Below are positions 9,367-19,369 of a stretch of DNA of 64,000 nt, one piece after another. The stretch is from Euphorbia lathyris (taxonomy: Eukaryota; Streptophyta; Magnoliopsida; Malpighiales; Euphorbiaceae), in the NCBI RefSeq assembly GCF_963576675.1, contig NC_088910.1, positions 85,742,104-85,806,103 on the forward strand. The letters run 5' to 3'. Within the stretch, counting starts at the first letter, position 1. Every line of letters starts with the position of its first letter. A model generated the notes under the pieces. The model saw nothing but the letters and a program-made list of their open reading frames with translations, was not told where the DNA came from and ran no database searches. Made by a program: the position numbers and the translations under genes.

Positions 9367-9983
9367 AATACCTCTATTTTCTTCTCTAGACTCAAATTAG
9401 TATACATAGTCTTGATACTATTTGACAATGCTATGAAGCAAACAACACAAAACAAAACTTATTATCGGAAATAAGAGAAAACAAAACTTGTTATCAGAAA
9501 CAAGACAAAACAAAACTTATTATAAAATATAAGACAAAACCATGTATGATCTAACATTAAAACATAGATGAGATGAGAATAAGAATGACCATATTACTTT
9601 TTTAGGACTTAGGTTTTAAGGTTCTAAGGTTTGAGGGATAGTTAATCAGTTATTGTTAAATCCAAAAGCTTGTTAAATTCAAGCTTTGTAGGTTTAAACC
9701 TTGTAATGATTTATAATCTCTGTGATAAAATTTTAAAAAACCTAAATATAATGATACCTAATCAAATCTGTTAGGATACAAGTATAAATTTATATGTCTT
9801 TATTGATAATTTAATTCATTTATTATTTTTGTTTTATAACTAGAATAAATTTCTAAATAGAATATAATACATTAATATCATCTTATTATGATTTTGTAAG
9901 AACTTTATGTTGATCAAATTATGACAATCAACACCATAATAAACAATTTTGGAATTTAAAGTAATTGGTAAGAGCATCTGCAA
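9367..9983. other. AT-rich spacer with a short tandem repeat
   Basis: No gene is visible. It contains the 29-bp tandem repeat listed next. The remainder is AT-rich single-copy-looking DNA. Confidence 0.55.
9443..9541. repeat. 29-bp tandem repeat, three units, each able to form a small hairpin
   Basis: The hairpin-like cores lie at 9458..9475, 9487..9504 and 9516..9533, exactly 29 bp apart. They read CTTATT-6nt-AATAAG, CTTGTT-6nt-AACAAG and CTTAT-8nt-ATAAG, joined by ACAAAACAAAA linkers. Confidence 0.7.
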
Positions 9984-10365
9984 TTGACGGGTGAATTACA
10001 TACGTGGTGTATAACATTTGTTGTATTTTATATTTTGGTGTATAACTTTTAATTTTGCATGTAAAAGTGTATAATTTTTTGGTGACCTCCCACAAAAGTG
10101 TCCAGCCGATAATTGTGACAGGCCAACGCGCCATCAAATTGATCTTCTTAAAAGTCAAAATTTGACCGATCAATGCGCCACGTCAGCAATTTTGATTTTT
10201 ATGGATATCAAATTGCTGACGTGTCACGTTGATTTTATGTTGACCGGTCATAATTACTGGCTATACACTTTAATGGGAGGTCACCAAAAGGTTGTATAGT
10301 TTTATGTGCAAAATTGAAGGTTGTACACCAAAATGTGAAAAGATAAAAGTTGTGTATTCCCTCAA
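9984..10365. mobile_element. MITE with long inverted repeats
   Basis: Left TTGACGGGTGAATTACA and right complement TTGAGGGAATACACAAC form the ends. Inside, GGTGTATAAC..TTTTAATTTTGCA and TTTTTTGGTGACCTCCCA on the left are mirrored on the right (TGGGAGGTCACC, TGCAAAATTGAAGGTTGTACACC), about 100 bp per arm. The central part also has mirrored GCTGACGTG/CCACGTCAGC words. I cannot assign a sure target duplication; the outer sequence GAGCATCTGCAA / ATGGACTCTTAG looks like one older repeat that was split. Confidence 0.65.
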
Positions 10366-10934
10366 ATGGACTCTTAGTCCATTTTTTAAGAATAATATAA
10401 ATAATTTACTCTTAGTGATTTGAGAAATAACTAATACATATCATCTCCAATAATACTTATTATATTTAACTCTTTATTTATTATTTTATTATTAAAAATT
10501 TTAATTATTATTATATTTACCGACTTAATAAAAAATTATTAATAATAAAAAATGAAATTTGAGACTCTCTCGTAAAGAGGATTGAGAGGTTTTAAGGAAT
10601 TGATTTTTAATTTTTCCACTTAAATTTTAACTTAAGAGTAAGAGGCTCTTAGATTTGATTATCAAGGTTATATAAATTATTATGAATTTTATATTCTTCC
10701 TTTAATTATAATTATATAGCTTGTATTCTTCTTTTATATTATAATTATTTTTCTTCTATCATATATATATATTTTTTTTATGGATGTAACAAATAAGCAA
10801 ATGATTTTAAAATGGTGATGATGATAAGGAAGGGAGCATGATTTTATTATTCTATATTTAGAAAACATTTTGTTGACTGAATATATATTTCATTCACTAG
10901 GTTGCTAATACCTAGCAGCAGTTAAAGTAGAAAG
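10366..10934. other. AT-rich upstream region of the LEA-like gene
   Basis: No gene is seen. The sequence is dominated by AT runs, including a TA repeat near 10760..10775. The proximal promoter elements start at about 10958. Confidence 0.5.
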
Positions 10935-10957
10935 ATGCAGGTTCTTGAAGGAGAGGA

Positions 10958-11024
10958 CACGTGGCATGAAAAGGAGAAAGAAGCGTCCCCTACTGAAGCC
11001 ACGTTCCATCCTCTGCTTCCACGT
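10958..11024 (+). promoter_or_regulatory. Cluster of ABRE/G-box ACGT cores upstream of the LEA-like gene
   Basis: CACGTGGC at 10958..10965, CCACGT at 10999..11004 and CCACGT at 11019..11024 lie 106 to 172 bp before the start codon at 11130. ACGTGGC is the classical ABA-response element core recognised by bZIP factors of the ABF/ABI5 group. Several such cores close to a LEA gene fit drought, seed or ABA control. The binding itself is inference. Confidence 0.6.
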
Positions 11025-11129
11025 AGTGCTTCTCACTTTGACACTTTCTTTGTCATTTACCTATACCTATTCTATTCCTCCTTTTTGCATTTTTTTCTAA
11101 ATTATCAGTTGATTGCTTTTTCTAGAGAA

Positions 11130-14100
11130 ATGGGGAAGGGAATGGCGGTGGTTCTCACGGCGGTGCTGGCGGTGGTTACGGTTGATGTTTGCTGGTGTTC
11201 GAATGACGGAAAACCCAATGTGGAGATGGCAAATTCAGCCGATCAGAAATCCGAGTCTTGGTCTGGCTGGCTTCACGGAATGTACAAAGAGTAATTCATT
11301 CTCATCTCTCTCTCGTAGTAATAATAATAAGTAATTTGGAGGGTTATATTTAATTTTCCATATTTTAATAAAATTACATTTTGCATAGATTTTGAAAGTC
11401 AATATTTTTGGTGTCATATACTAATGCATCGGATCACTGTACCGGATCTCATAGAGTAGTAGGCCTCTTACCTTTCCTTACCAAAGAAAAAGTAGTCTAT
11501 TTTCAAGAATACTTCCGATTATGAGTTTATTGGATTTCAGGATGCATATTTAATTAATGGGATCCATTATGCATAATCTAAGCCAAAACAAAAACTTAAT
11601 GATTATATATATAGATAGATATAGGTGTAAGAATTTTAATTATCTATATATAAATATGCATGCATGCATATATTTATTTATTTTTTACAACCAATGCATA
11701 ACTAAAAACATTGAAAATTTTAATATTTATTTGTTTAAGTGTTTTCTTCTAATTGAATTTAAATTTTATTGTTTTAATTCGATATTTAAATAATTACATA
11801 TTAATTTTAAAGTGAAATTATAAATTAAAAGTCATTTTTCTATGAAAATCACTAGTTGCTGACTGACTAAAATATAGCCGATCAAATTAATTAACCGATT
11901 TGATCAGTTAATCAAGTTATAGTTAACTGATTTTAGTCGATTGATATATATTTTATTAATAGATCAATTAACCGACCATGTGCACTCCTAATATTATTAT
12001 TATTATTTATTTATTTATTTATTTATTGTTTCATTTATTATTATTTTTTAAAGAGTAAAATGGTGTACTTAGTGATGGCACAACTACTGGTGTCATTACT
12101 TCTTATCATTTGAACTACTTGCCTCGTTTCATTATACTAACGACTATACACTTTAAATTTCATTCTCTTTCCACATCACTATAGTATTCAAATTAAATTA
12201 AATAGTACATTAATAAATAGTATATATAAACACAGATATAATCAATAAAAGTGAGTTCGCTCAATGGTTAAACCTAATTGACTTCATATGTTTGGTGGTG
12301 AGATTTGATCCCACCACAAATATTTAAAATATCTTTAATTTTTATGAGATAAATGGGTACTACCGGGTAACTAGGGTATATCAGGACCCTATCCGTACAT
12401 GGTAATTTTTTAGATCTTATTCTTGTCCCAAAAGTTTTATATAGGATTCGGGTAGTTCTATTATGGTTAGAGTACCAGCATAACCTTGTACTCGTTGTCA
12501 TTTATAGATGTATGTTTTTTGTTTTGTTTTTTTTTTTTTTGTAATCATTGCAATGCATAATTAAGCCTCAACGCAAAGAACGATCAGAACAAACTGAACT
12601 CCAAAACGGAGCCGGGCAATCCTCTATGCACACAATAGTAGAATCAAGGTTTTCAACTAGCAATACCATGAGCTATAGTACATCAAATGTACCATATATA
12701 AAACAACTCTTATTATATAGTGCATACATATTGATTTTCATAACAGTTCACCTCGCTTGGGAGAATCTAAATGTAGGGAGAGGTTTATAGTATGACTAAA
12801 CTTAGGACTAGATTTAGATTCTCCCAAGCGACCGCAAAACATGTACGACTTGTCATTTCTAGATGTACCCTATTATTATTAATTAAGCTTGATCACAACA
12901 AACTAAACTCTGAACCGGAGTCGGACAATTCTCCATGAACACAATAGAAGAAGGAGAAGCAAAGTCTTTTGTCCAACAAGCAATACCATTAGCTATATTA
13001 CATTAAATGTACCATATATAAAACAACCCTCATTATATATAAGAGGCTTAATACATTACCAGCTCCCTGAACTTGTCCAAAATAGTAGATTAGTTCTCTG
13101 AACTTTGCAAGTGTCTCACCAGCTCCCTAAACTTTTTTATTTCATATCACCAGCTCCCTAAACTTGTCCATAAAAGTAGATTAACTCCCAAAACTTTGCA
13201 AGTGTCTCACCAACTCCCTAAACTTGCTTATTCCGTAACAACTACATACAAAAACTTATTAAATCTAAATGCTAAAAATACATCTTAATCTATTCGAGTG
13301 GTAATTTTTTCCCTTCTCCTACCTTTCAACCTATTACAAGAGTTAGTGTTGCAGGTTTGAGAGATGAAATGGATGAGGATTGAGAGTTAATATTATGGTT
13401 TTTATATTTAGTTGTTATAGAATAAACAAGTTTGGAGAGTTAGGGAGACACTTGCAGAGTTCAGAGAGCTAATCTATTTTTATGGAGAAGTTTAGGGAGC
13501 CAATCTACTATTTTGGACAAGTTCAGGGAGCTGGTAATGTATTAGGCCTGTATAAAACATGGCAACTGCACATTGGTCCGGTTCATTGGATTTAATGAGT
13601 TTTCAGCAGTAAAACTTTTTCATTTTCGGAAAAATTGACTTGTTATTGATGATTTTTTTTTTTTTTTGCTAATCATGGATTTTTAATACTTGAAAACCTT
13701 GCATGAAATGTAGCAAAGAGGATTTGTTATTTATAATGGGATGTCTAAAAAACTGAAAAAGATGTCACATTTTTTTAGTTTTTTTGGTTGTTGATCTCTA
13801 TATTACAATAATTAGAGTCTAAATATTTATCCCGAAAGAAACAAGATTTCCTAATTATGCATTTGGTTCACTTAATAAACTGAAGTAAAATTGTTTTGAG
13901 TTATTTATGCTTGTTCTTTTTTACTCACTATGAAAACTGGCATACAGGGATCAAGACACATGTAGTTTAAGCATTTGAAAATCATGTACTAGTCTTACTA
14001 ACTAGGGTGTATTGGATGATTATGGACTTGAGGCGAGGGAAGACGAGCCCTCTGTACACATGATAAGATATACATTATCATCAAATCTGATAATTGGTTT

Positions 14101-15448
14101 TTTCGATCTAATAAGTACATAAGAATTTGTTAGATGCTTGGTAGAAGAACTTTGATGTAACAATTATTATAAACTCATTTTTGTACTATATTTAATTTAC
14201 TCAAGATTATTATACTAGTTGCAAGTATCATTGTGGTTTGAGCTGCTTGACAAAGTCTTCATGTTATCGTAACTCAAAAGAGACATACTTTTGAAGTTTT
14301 CACTAATGTTTAGAGTTGATGATAGGGCTTTTAGTTCAGAACAAGTTGAACCAAGAGATACTGCTAGAAATCTAATGGAGAGTGCTGGAAATACTGCTGC
14401 CAAAACAAAGGACACAGTTAATTCAGCTGCATCAGGTAATCTTTTTATTCTAATGTGACCCGAATTTAATTATTTTGAGCACTGATTTTGTGTTCCTCCT
14501 AATTTGTTGCTGATTCTTCCAGGAGCATCAAAGTTAACTACTGAAAAGACAGGCGAGGCAGCCAACAAGGCTTATGAAAGTGCGAGTGGTTTGAAGGATG
14601 TTGCTTCAGATAAGGCGGATCGTGTTATAAAGATGGTCGGAGAAAGTGAAGGTGGAGAAACATTTGAAAAGGCAATGGAATATGGAAAGCAAAAAGCAAG
14701 CGGTGCCTATGATTCAACTAAGCAAAAGATGAATACGGCTTCAGAGAAGGCTTATGAGGCCAAAGAGAGAATGGCAGATGCATTGTCTAGTGGAACAGGT
14801 TGTGCAGTTGATGCTTATGACTTACATGCAGATTGGCCTAGTGATGACGAAGACGATGCAGTCGAGAATGGAAGGATCAGGGGTTCAGGTATATCTTCTA
14901 GTAAGTTTGATCATCATACAGAAAGAATGGAACGTAAAGCTCATGAAGTCGCCTCAAATCCGGCTGGCGATTTAACAGAACATATGATAGAAGGAGTTGA
15001 TTATGGACGAAGCAGAATCAGCAATTCTTACAGTCAAGCCAAAGAAAACATAAATGCGGGTATAGATAAGGCAGCCGAGAAGGGAGGTAATGCTAAAGAA
15101 GCCGTAGGAAAAGCAATAGAGCACGGGCAGGAGAGTATTACTCATATGAAAGGTGAAGCTAAAGATAAAGTCCATACAGCCTCAGATAAAGTTAAAGATG
15201 AAATGGTGCATATGAAAGGTGAAACTAAAGATAAAGTCCATACAGCCTCAGTTAAAGTTAAAGGTGAAGTGGGAGATGAAATGAGAACTTTCGATGAATC
15301 CCGAAAAAAGGTTGGCGAGACATTAGAGTCCGCGAAGGAAAAGATGACCGAAGAGGCAAAGGCTAGCTATGAAACTGCAAAGGAGAAATTCTCAGAGGCT
15401 ACTGGAGCTGTTGGGGACAAGATGAGAAAAGACAAAGCAGAGCTGTGA
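11130..15448 (+). CDS. LEA-like (late embryogenesis abundant) protein, three exons
   Basis: Exons 11130..11290, 14314..14435 and 14523..15448 join in phase (phases 2 and 1) to 403 codons including the stop. Donors are AAAGA|GTAATT and TCAG|GTAATC; acceptors are CACTAATGTTTAG| and TTCTTCCAG|. The first 25 residues (MGKGMAVVLTAVLAVVT...) look like a signal peptide or membrane anchor. After it come SWSGWLHGMYKE and a long, Lys/Glu/Ala-rich, Cys-poor, hydrophilic region with repeated amphipathic 11-mer-like units (AYESASGLKDVASDKADRV, AKEAVGKAIEHGQ), interrupted by an acidic patch DWPSDDEDD. LEA proteins of this type protect membranes or proteins during drying. A 66-bp stretch is tandemly duplicated (15143..15274). 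An in-frame upstream ATG at 10935 exists but would put the hydrophobic leader inside the protein, so I prefer 11130. Intron 1 is 3,023 bp and contains a MITE. The exon 1 to exon 2 join is predicted, not proven. Confidence 0.8.
12248..12490 (+). mobile_element. Possible tRNA-related SINE in LEA intron 1
   Basis: GTTCGCTCAATGGTTAA resembles box A and GAGATTTGATCCCACC, about 30 bp downstream, resembles box B. The following body is about 170 bp. The resemblance is partial and no target duplication was identified. Confidence 0.3.
12558..13043. repeat. Direct repeats of about 165 bp in LEA intron 1
   Basis: The blocks 12558..12725 and 12885..13043 share GAACAAACTGAACTC / AACAAACTAAACTC, CACACAATAG / ACACAATAG, AGCAATACCAT(G/T)AGCTATA and AAATGTACCATATATAAAACAAC. 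The spacing segment holds the 19-bp inverted repeat listed below. No coding is seen. Confidence 0.65.
12754..12830. repeat. Perfect 19-bp inverted repeat with 39-nt spacer
   Basis: CGCTTGGGAGAATCTAAAT at 12754..12772 is the exact reverse complement of 12812..12830. It lies between the two direct repeats in LEA intron 1 and could be a small MITE remnant or a transcribed hairpin. Confidence 0.75.
13045..13548. mobile_element. Mutator-like MITE inside LEA intron 1
   Basis: It begins GGCTTAATACATTACCAGC and ends with the mirrored GCTGGTAATGTATTAGGCC, with inverted arms rich in CTCCCT(A/G)AACTT words. The flanks TATATAAGA (13036..13044) and TGTATAAAA (13549..13557) agree at 7 of 9 positions, a decayed 9-bp target duplication. 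The termini match the element at 2356..2883, so both belong to one family. Confidence 0.78.
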
Positions 15449-16556
15449 GTGGAACCACCACTTTGTTCATCTGTGAGTCGTTGTCAACGTACTGGTTTCT
15501 TCTTTTCACATCACATGTTCGTTGAAACAAAATTGAAACATTGCGTCCATATGATCTTAATTTGTCTAGTGCAATTCATTTTCATCGATGATGTTTGTTT
15601 GTTTGTTTGTTTCTTAGGAGTTCTTGCATTCTCATCGATATTAAATAGGGGCATCTATTTCCTGACAAGAATTCTTCTGATTCATTAATGTTATATCATG
15701 GCTTTTCCAAACTTTCCCATTGATCATATCATAAGTGTTCCAGTTGTTGGCTTTGACTTCTTTTCCAGCATATATCTCTTTCACAAACACAGACAAATTC
15801 CACAATCACAATCAAATAGCGATTATGGATTCCAATTATGACCATTTTATGAAATAAAAATCACTTCTTTAGCTGTTTTTGTCTTCATTCGATTTTATTA
15901 ATGAAGTCTATCATATCCTAACCCCCAACACACCAGCTAATTTTATTAATTTTCTGTAATCTCCTCTTGAGATATTTCAAAACTTTCTCCATATTTTGGT
16001 ATAATTACAAAATTAAGTCTTCTCAAGTATATATATACATATTTTATATCTCTAGTAATTTATTGAGAGTATTAATAGGGTTTAATAATTAATATTGTTC
16101 TCCGTTTGATCCGGCTTTAGATGTTGAAGAGGACAAAAGATTTTAAGGAAAGGTTGAAGGTTTGAATATAAGTTAGGGTAGAGGGGGGGCCATCTTATAT
16201 ATTTTCTGCCAAAAAGGAAAAATGAAGTGGAGAGGAAAACGACATACATGAATTTGTCACAACTATGACTTCCATGACCTTCACCAAAAGCTGTTTGTTT
16301 TTTTTTTTCTTTCTTTTTTTCCCCTTTTTGCTTGTAGGTGTTAATTTCTTAAAGTTCACACCTTTGATCTGATAAAGGAACTTTAAGAATCTCATTCTAT
16401 AAAAACTATGGGATTTTTCATCTTTCAGAAACGAGATTATGACCAAATGACAAAGAAAAAAGTAGTTCATATGCATATTTAATCCACATTTTCCATTGAT
16501 AACAAGAAATACATTCATTAAAAACAATATATATTTCCCAAGGATTTTGAATATTC
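15449..16556. other. Spacer between the converging LEA-like and ZHD genes
   Basis: This holds the likely 3' untranslated regions of both genes. The 15590..15620 part has a GTTT repeat. Small ORFs here lack any recognisable domain. Confidence 0.5.
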
Positions 16557-17405
16557 TTACATCTGCTTCTTCTTCATGGCTTGTTTGTTGTTATGCATCC
16601 AAACTTTGAAAATCTTTCTCTTGACTCCCACTTCGGAGCAAAACTGCTGTACTTGTTCGTCGTCTTGTTTCTGGATCTTCCATTCAAGTCTTTCTGCAAA
16701 TTCCATCATCTTATCTTTCTGTTCCTGGCTAAACTTTGTCCTAAACCTTTTCTTCAATCTCTGCATAGATCCTTCCCCTTGCAAATTTGACGGGAACATA
16801 TCAAGATCTTCACTTGATGACTCAGCAGGAGCCCCCCCGAAGTTCATCATCATCCGTGCAGAAGAGGAAAACCCGCGGGGGTATCTATGATTATGATGAG
16901 AAACTGAAGGATGGGACAGAGGAAGTAAGCCGTTGACAGTGTCCTGATGTTGAGAAGTTCTTTGGGATTCGCCGTCAATTTCTTTTCTGTGGAAGTTCCT
17001 GTGGCATTCACAAGCTGCACATTTCAAGGCGTCGGCAGTTCCATCTTGGCCGATGGGCATGAATTCTCCGCATCCATCGAGGACTACTCCTCCCATACTT
17101 GCTGCATGATTCTTCAGACATTCTCGGTATCGAACCTGAGTTGTTGACACAGGTGGAGGCGATCTTGAAACGGATCTACTAGTCGGAGCAGCAGTTGCAG
17201 AAGTTGGATCTAAGATTAGTCTCCCAGAATGCTGCAGATGAAGTTGAGGATGGTCATGGTTTTCAAGTGTTTGATAATCTGATCTTCTTCTTCTGTCTTC
17301 AGAGCTTGAAACTACGCCATTAGAAGGGATTTTAGAAGAGGAATCTCCATTGAAACCCAGAGAATTTGGCACCCCTACTTGTTTATCTTGCCTTCTTACT
17401 TCCAT
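16557..17405 (-). CDS. Zinc-finger homeodomain (ZF-HD/ZHD) transcription factor
   Basis: A 282-aa protein starting MEVRRQDKQVG. Residues 91..146 form the ZF-HD dimerisation zinc finger (VRYRECLKNHAASMGG, GCGEFMP, LKCAACECHRNFHRKE). Residues 218..276 form the homeodomain (KKRFRTKFSQEQKDKM, FCSEVGVKRKIFKVWMHNNK); WMHNNK replaces the usual WFxNxR, as is normal for ZHD proteins. N-terminal and middle parts are Ser/Pro/His-rich and disordered. ZHD factors dimerise through the finger and bind ATTA-type sites in the nucleus, acting in flower development and stress. The coding part has no intron, as in the family. The frame extends 7 codons upstream, but CTTATCTTGCAG lies directly before the ATG at 17405, a good splice acceptor, so I place the start there and infer an intron in the 5' leader. 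It converges with the LEA-like gene. Confidence 0.93.
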   Translation of the reverse strand: MEVRRQDKQVGVPNSLGFNGDSSSKIPSNGVVSSSEDRRRRSDYQTLENHDHPQLHLQHSGRLILDPTSATAAPTSRSVSRSPPPVSTTQVRYRECLKNHAASMGGVVLDGCGEFMPIGQDGTADALKCAACECHRNFHRKEIDGESQRTSQHQDTVNGLLPLSHPSVSHHNHRYPRGFSSSARMMMNFGGAPAESSSEDLDMFPSNLQGEGSMQRLKKRFRTKFSQEQKDKMMEFAERLEWKIQKQDDEQVQQFCSEVGVKRKIFKVWMHNNKQAMKKKQM

Positions 17406-18560
17406 CTGCAAGATAAGAGCTTTCAAATCTAGAGTTATTATTTTTTGTTTGTTTTTATCCTTCTCAGCTACAATTAGTATCCACGTTTTGAATGATGATT
17501 ACCCTGAAAATGAAAATGAATCTGATAATTTTCTGACAAAGAAAAGCATATGTGTTCCTATATTATCTTGTCAAACCCTAATTCTTCGCACATCTAATCC
17601 AAAGAAGTAATCGGTGTGTGTGTGTAATTCTAAAGATTCTTCCCCTTTCTTATTCTGATTTGGACGTTTATGGGTGCAAAACCCACCAACCCATTTTCAC
17701 TGATTCCGACCCTATACCATAAGGCGTAAGCAAGTAACTAAACAGTAGTAGTACATAGGCTACTGATTAATTTGTAAAAAAACAGTATGAATTTCAGTGA
17801 AACCTAGCTAAAAGCCTACTTAAAAGCACAAATTACCCAACTTTCTTGTTAAACAATGAAAAAAATTACTAAAAATGGGCCCCTCCCTCCTAGCTAAGGC
17901 TGAGCTTTGAAGTTAATAAAGCTGTAATTGCACCATAAGAAGAAAGAGAAGTTGTTTCCTAGCATAGCATCTAAGGGTATAAGAATGAAGAATCAAAGGA
18001 ACAAGTGGGTTAGGTTAAGGGATGGGAAACCACCGACAAGGTCATGTTAGTTCTCTTCCATAGCCTGCAAAACTGGTCCAGCTCTTAATAATTGCTTCTC
18101 CCCCACCTTCTGTAACCCTAAACTAAACGGACCCCAAATGAATATGCTTCTGTTTTAAGTGCAAAACAGGAACGGTGACCTACAGAGAAACAGCATTGAG
18201 GTGTGTAGTTCGGTTCGGTTGTCTCGAATATTCCTCCAAACCAAAAAGGAAGGTAGAATTAGTGTGTGTTAAACTTAATTAAGGAAGCTCTTAAACATGG
18301 TGATTAACCTAGAAAGGGGAGAGAAGAACACACATTATATATATTATTATTTTGGAGGGTGATGAAGAAGATAATTAAAGAAAGTGAGAATGATGGTCCA
18401 CCACCAGAGTAGCTGCCCTTTTAATATGTCAGTGTCTGTCTGTCTCTATTTCTCAATAGTTTTCAATGAGTTTTGGTGGTGTCTGCAGCAGCTTCTGCAA
18501 CTCCACTCCACTCTTTCTTCACTCTTTTTAGCTAATTGCTATCCTTGAAGCTTTCAACTT
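17406..18560 (-). promoter_or_regulatory. Likely 5' leader intron and promoter of the ZHD gene
   Basis: TCTTGCAG abuts the start codon, so transcription probably begins upstream and a leader intron is removed. On the minus strand TATTAAAAGGG near 18420..18430 is a possible TATA-like box, followed by a CT-rich leader (TTTCTTTAATTATCTTC). A TA repeat lies near 18335..18352. I cannot fix the donor site or transcription start. Confidence 0.4.
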
Positions 18561-18799
18561 AATCACCATTGTTACTCTCATCTGTTATTTCATGTCTTCT
18601 CTTGTTCAGAAATGCTGTGAATTTTTTATCATCTTTTTTTTGTTGTTGTCGTTGTTTTGTTTTTGTGTGGTGTAAAACACCATTTTCTGTTCCTTTTTAC
18701 CTTTATATGTTACTTGTTGTGAAGTAAATAGTACTATATAGTTTTTATTTGATGAGGTATTCAATATATGAGGGTGTTTCGATGAGTTTGATCTTGGTT

Positions 18800-19360
18800 G
18801 TATTTGTGTGGATTCCTTGTATGGAAACTTCAAATTTAGTAGTTAATAATAATTTGAATAAAGAAATCACAAGATTAATAATATTCTCATTAAAAGATAA
18901 GGTTTACTAACTATTACATTTATACTATGCTAGGTGTGCTGGTCAAGCAAACTTCTTGGTTAAGGAAATAAAGGAGAAGACAAGTGTCTAAATCTGAACC
19001 ACGGAATAACTCTGATTGAGATGAGTGATGGTGATTCATTTAGGGCATTGGTTGAATGAGGGAATGACCATCACAAGGAATGGACTGCTTCTAAAATATA
19101 CCATCACTGGCGAAATGACCAAGATGCCCTCACTACTGTGCAAGGACGAAAATAACCTTGGCAACTTAAGGGTCAAGTTGGCCTCTCTTTATTATTACGG
19201 AAGATAAGATGTTATGTTCATTTGTCTTCATTTGTCAGGCAATCACTTCACCTTTCTTCTTTCTCTTGGAAACCCAAAAGTCTTCTTCTTCTTCTTTTCA
19301 AAGCTTCATCTTTTCTGTAACTGAACTTCTTCTTTCATGGATATTGTTTCAATAGTTTCA
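18800..19360 (-). mobile_element. Possible 3' LTR of the degenerate minus-strand Copia
   Basis: On the minus strand the Copia coding tail is followed by a purine tract TTTGAGGGAGGG (ending about 19361) and then TATTGAAACTATTGAAAC, which resembles an LTR start with TG changed to TA. The end near 18,800 and any target duplication are not clear. Confidence 0.4.
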
Positions 19361-19369
19361 ATACCCTCC

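Noticed and set aside
10935..11129. In-frame upstream extension of LEA exon 1
   Set aside because: It would bury the hydrophobic leader, and the ABRE cores lie in it; the start at 11130 fits better.
16195..16527. 110-aa minus-strand ORF next to the ZHD gene
   Set aside because: It lies in the likely 3' untranslated region, is rich in poly-Lys from a T run, and has no domain.
17406..17426. Seven-codon upstream start of the ZHD frame
   Set aside because: A strong splice acceptor directly precedes the ATG at 17405, so these codons are probably intron.
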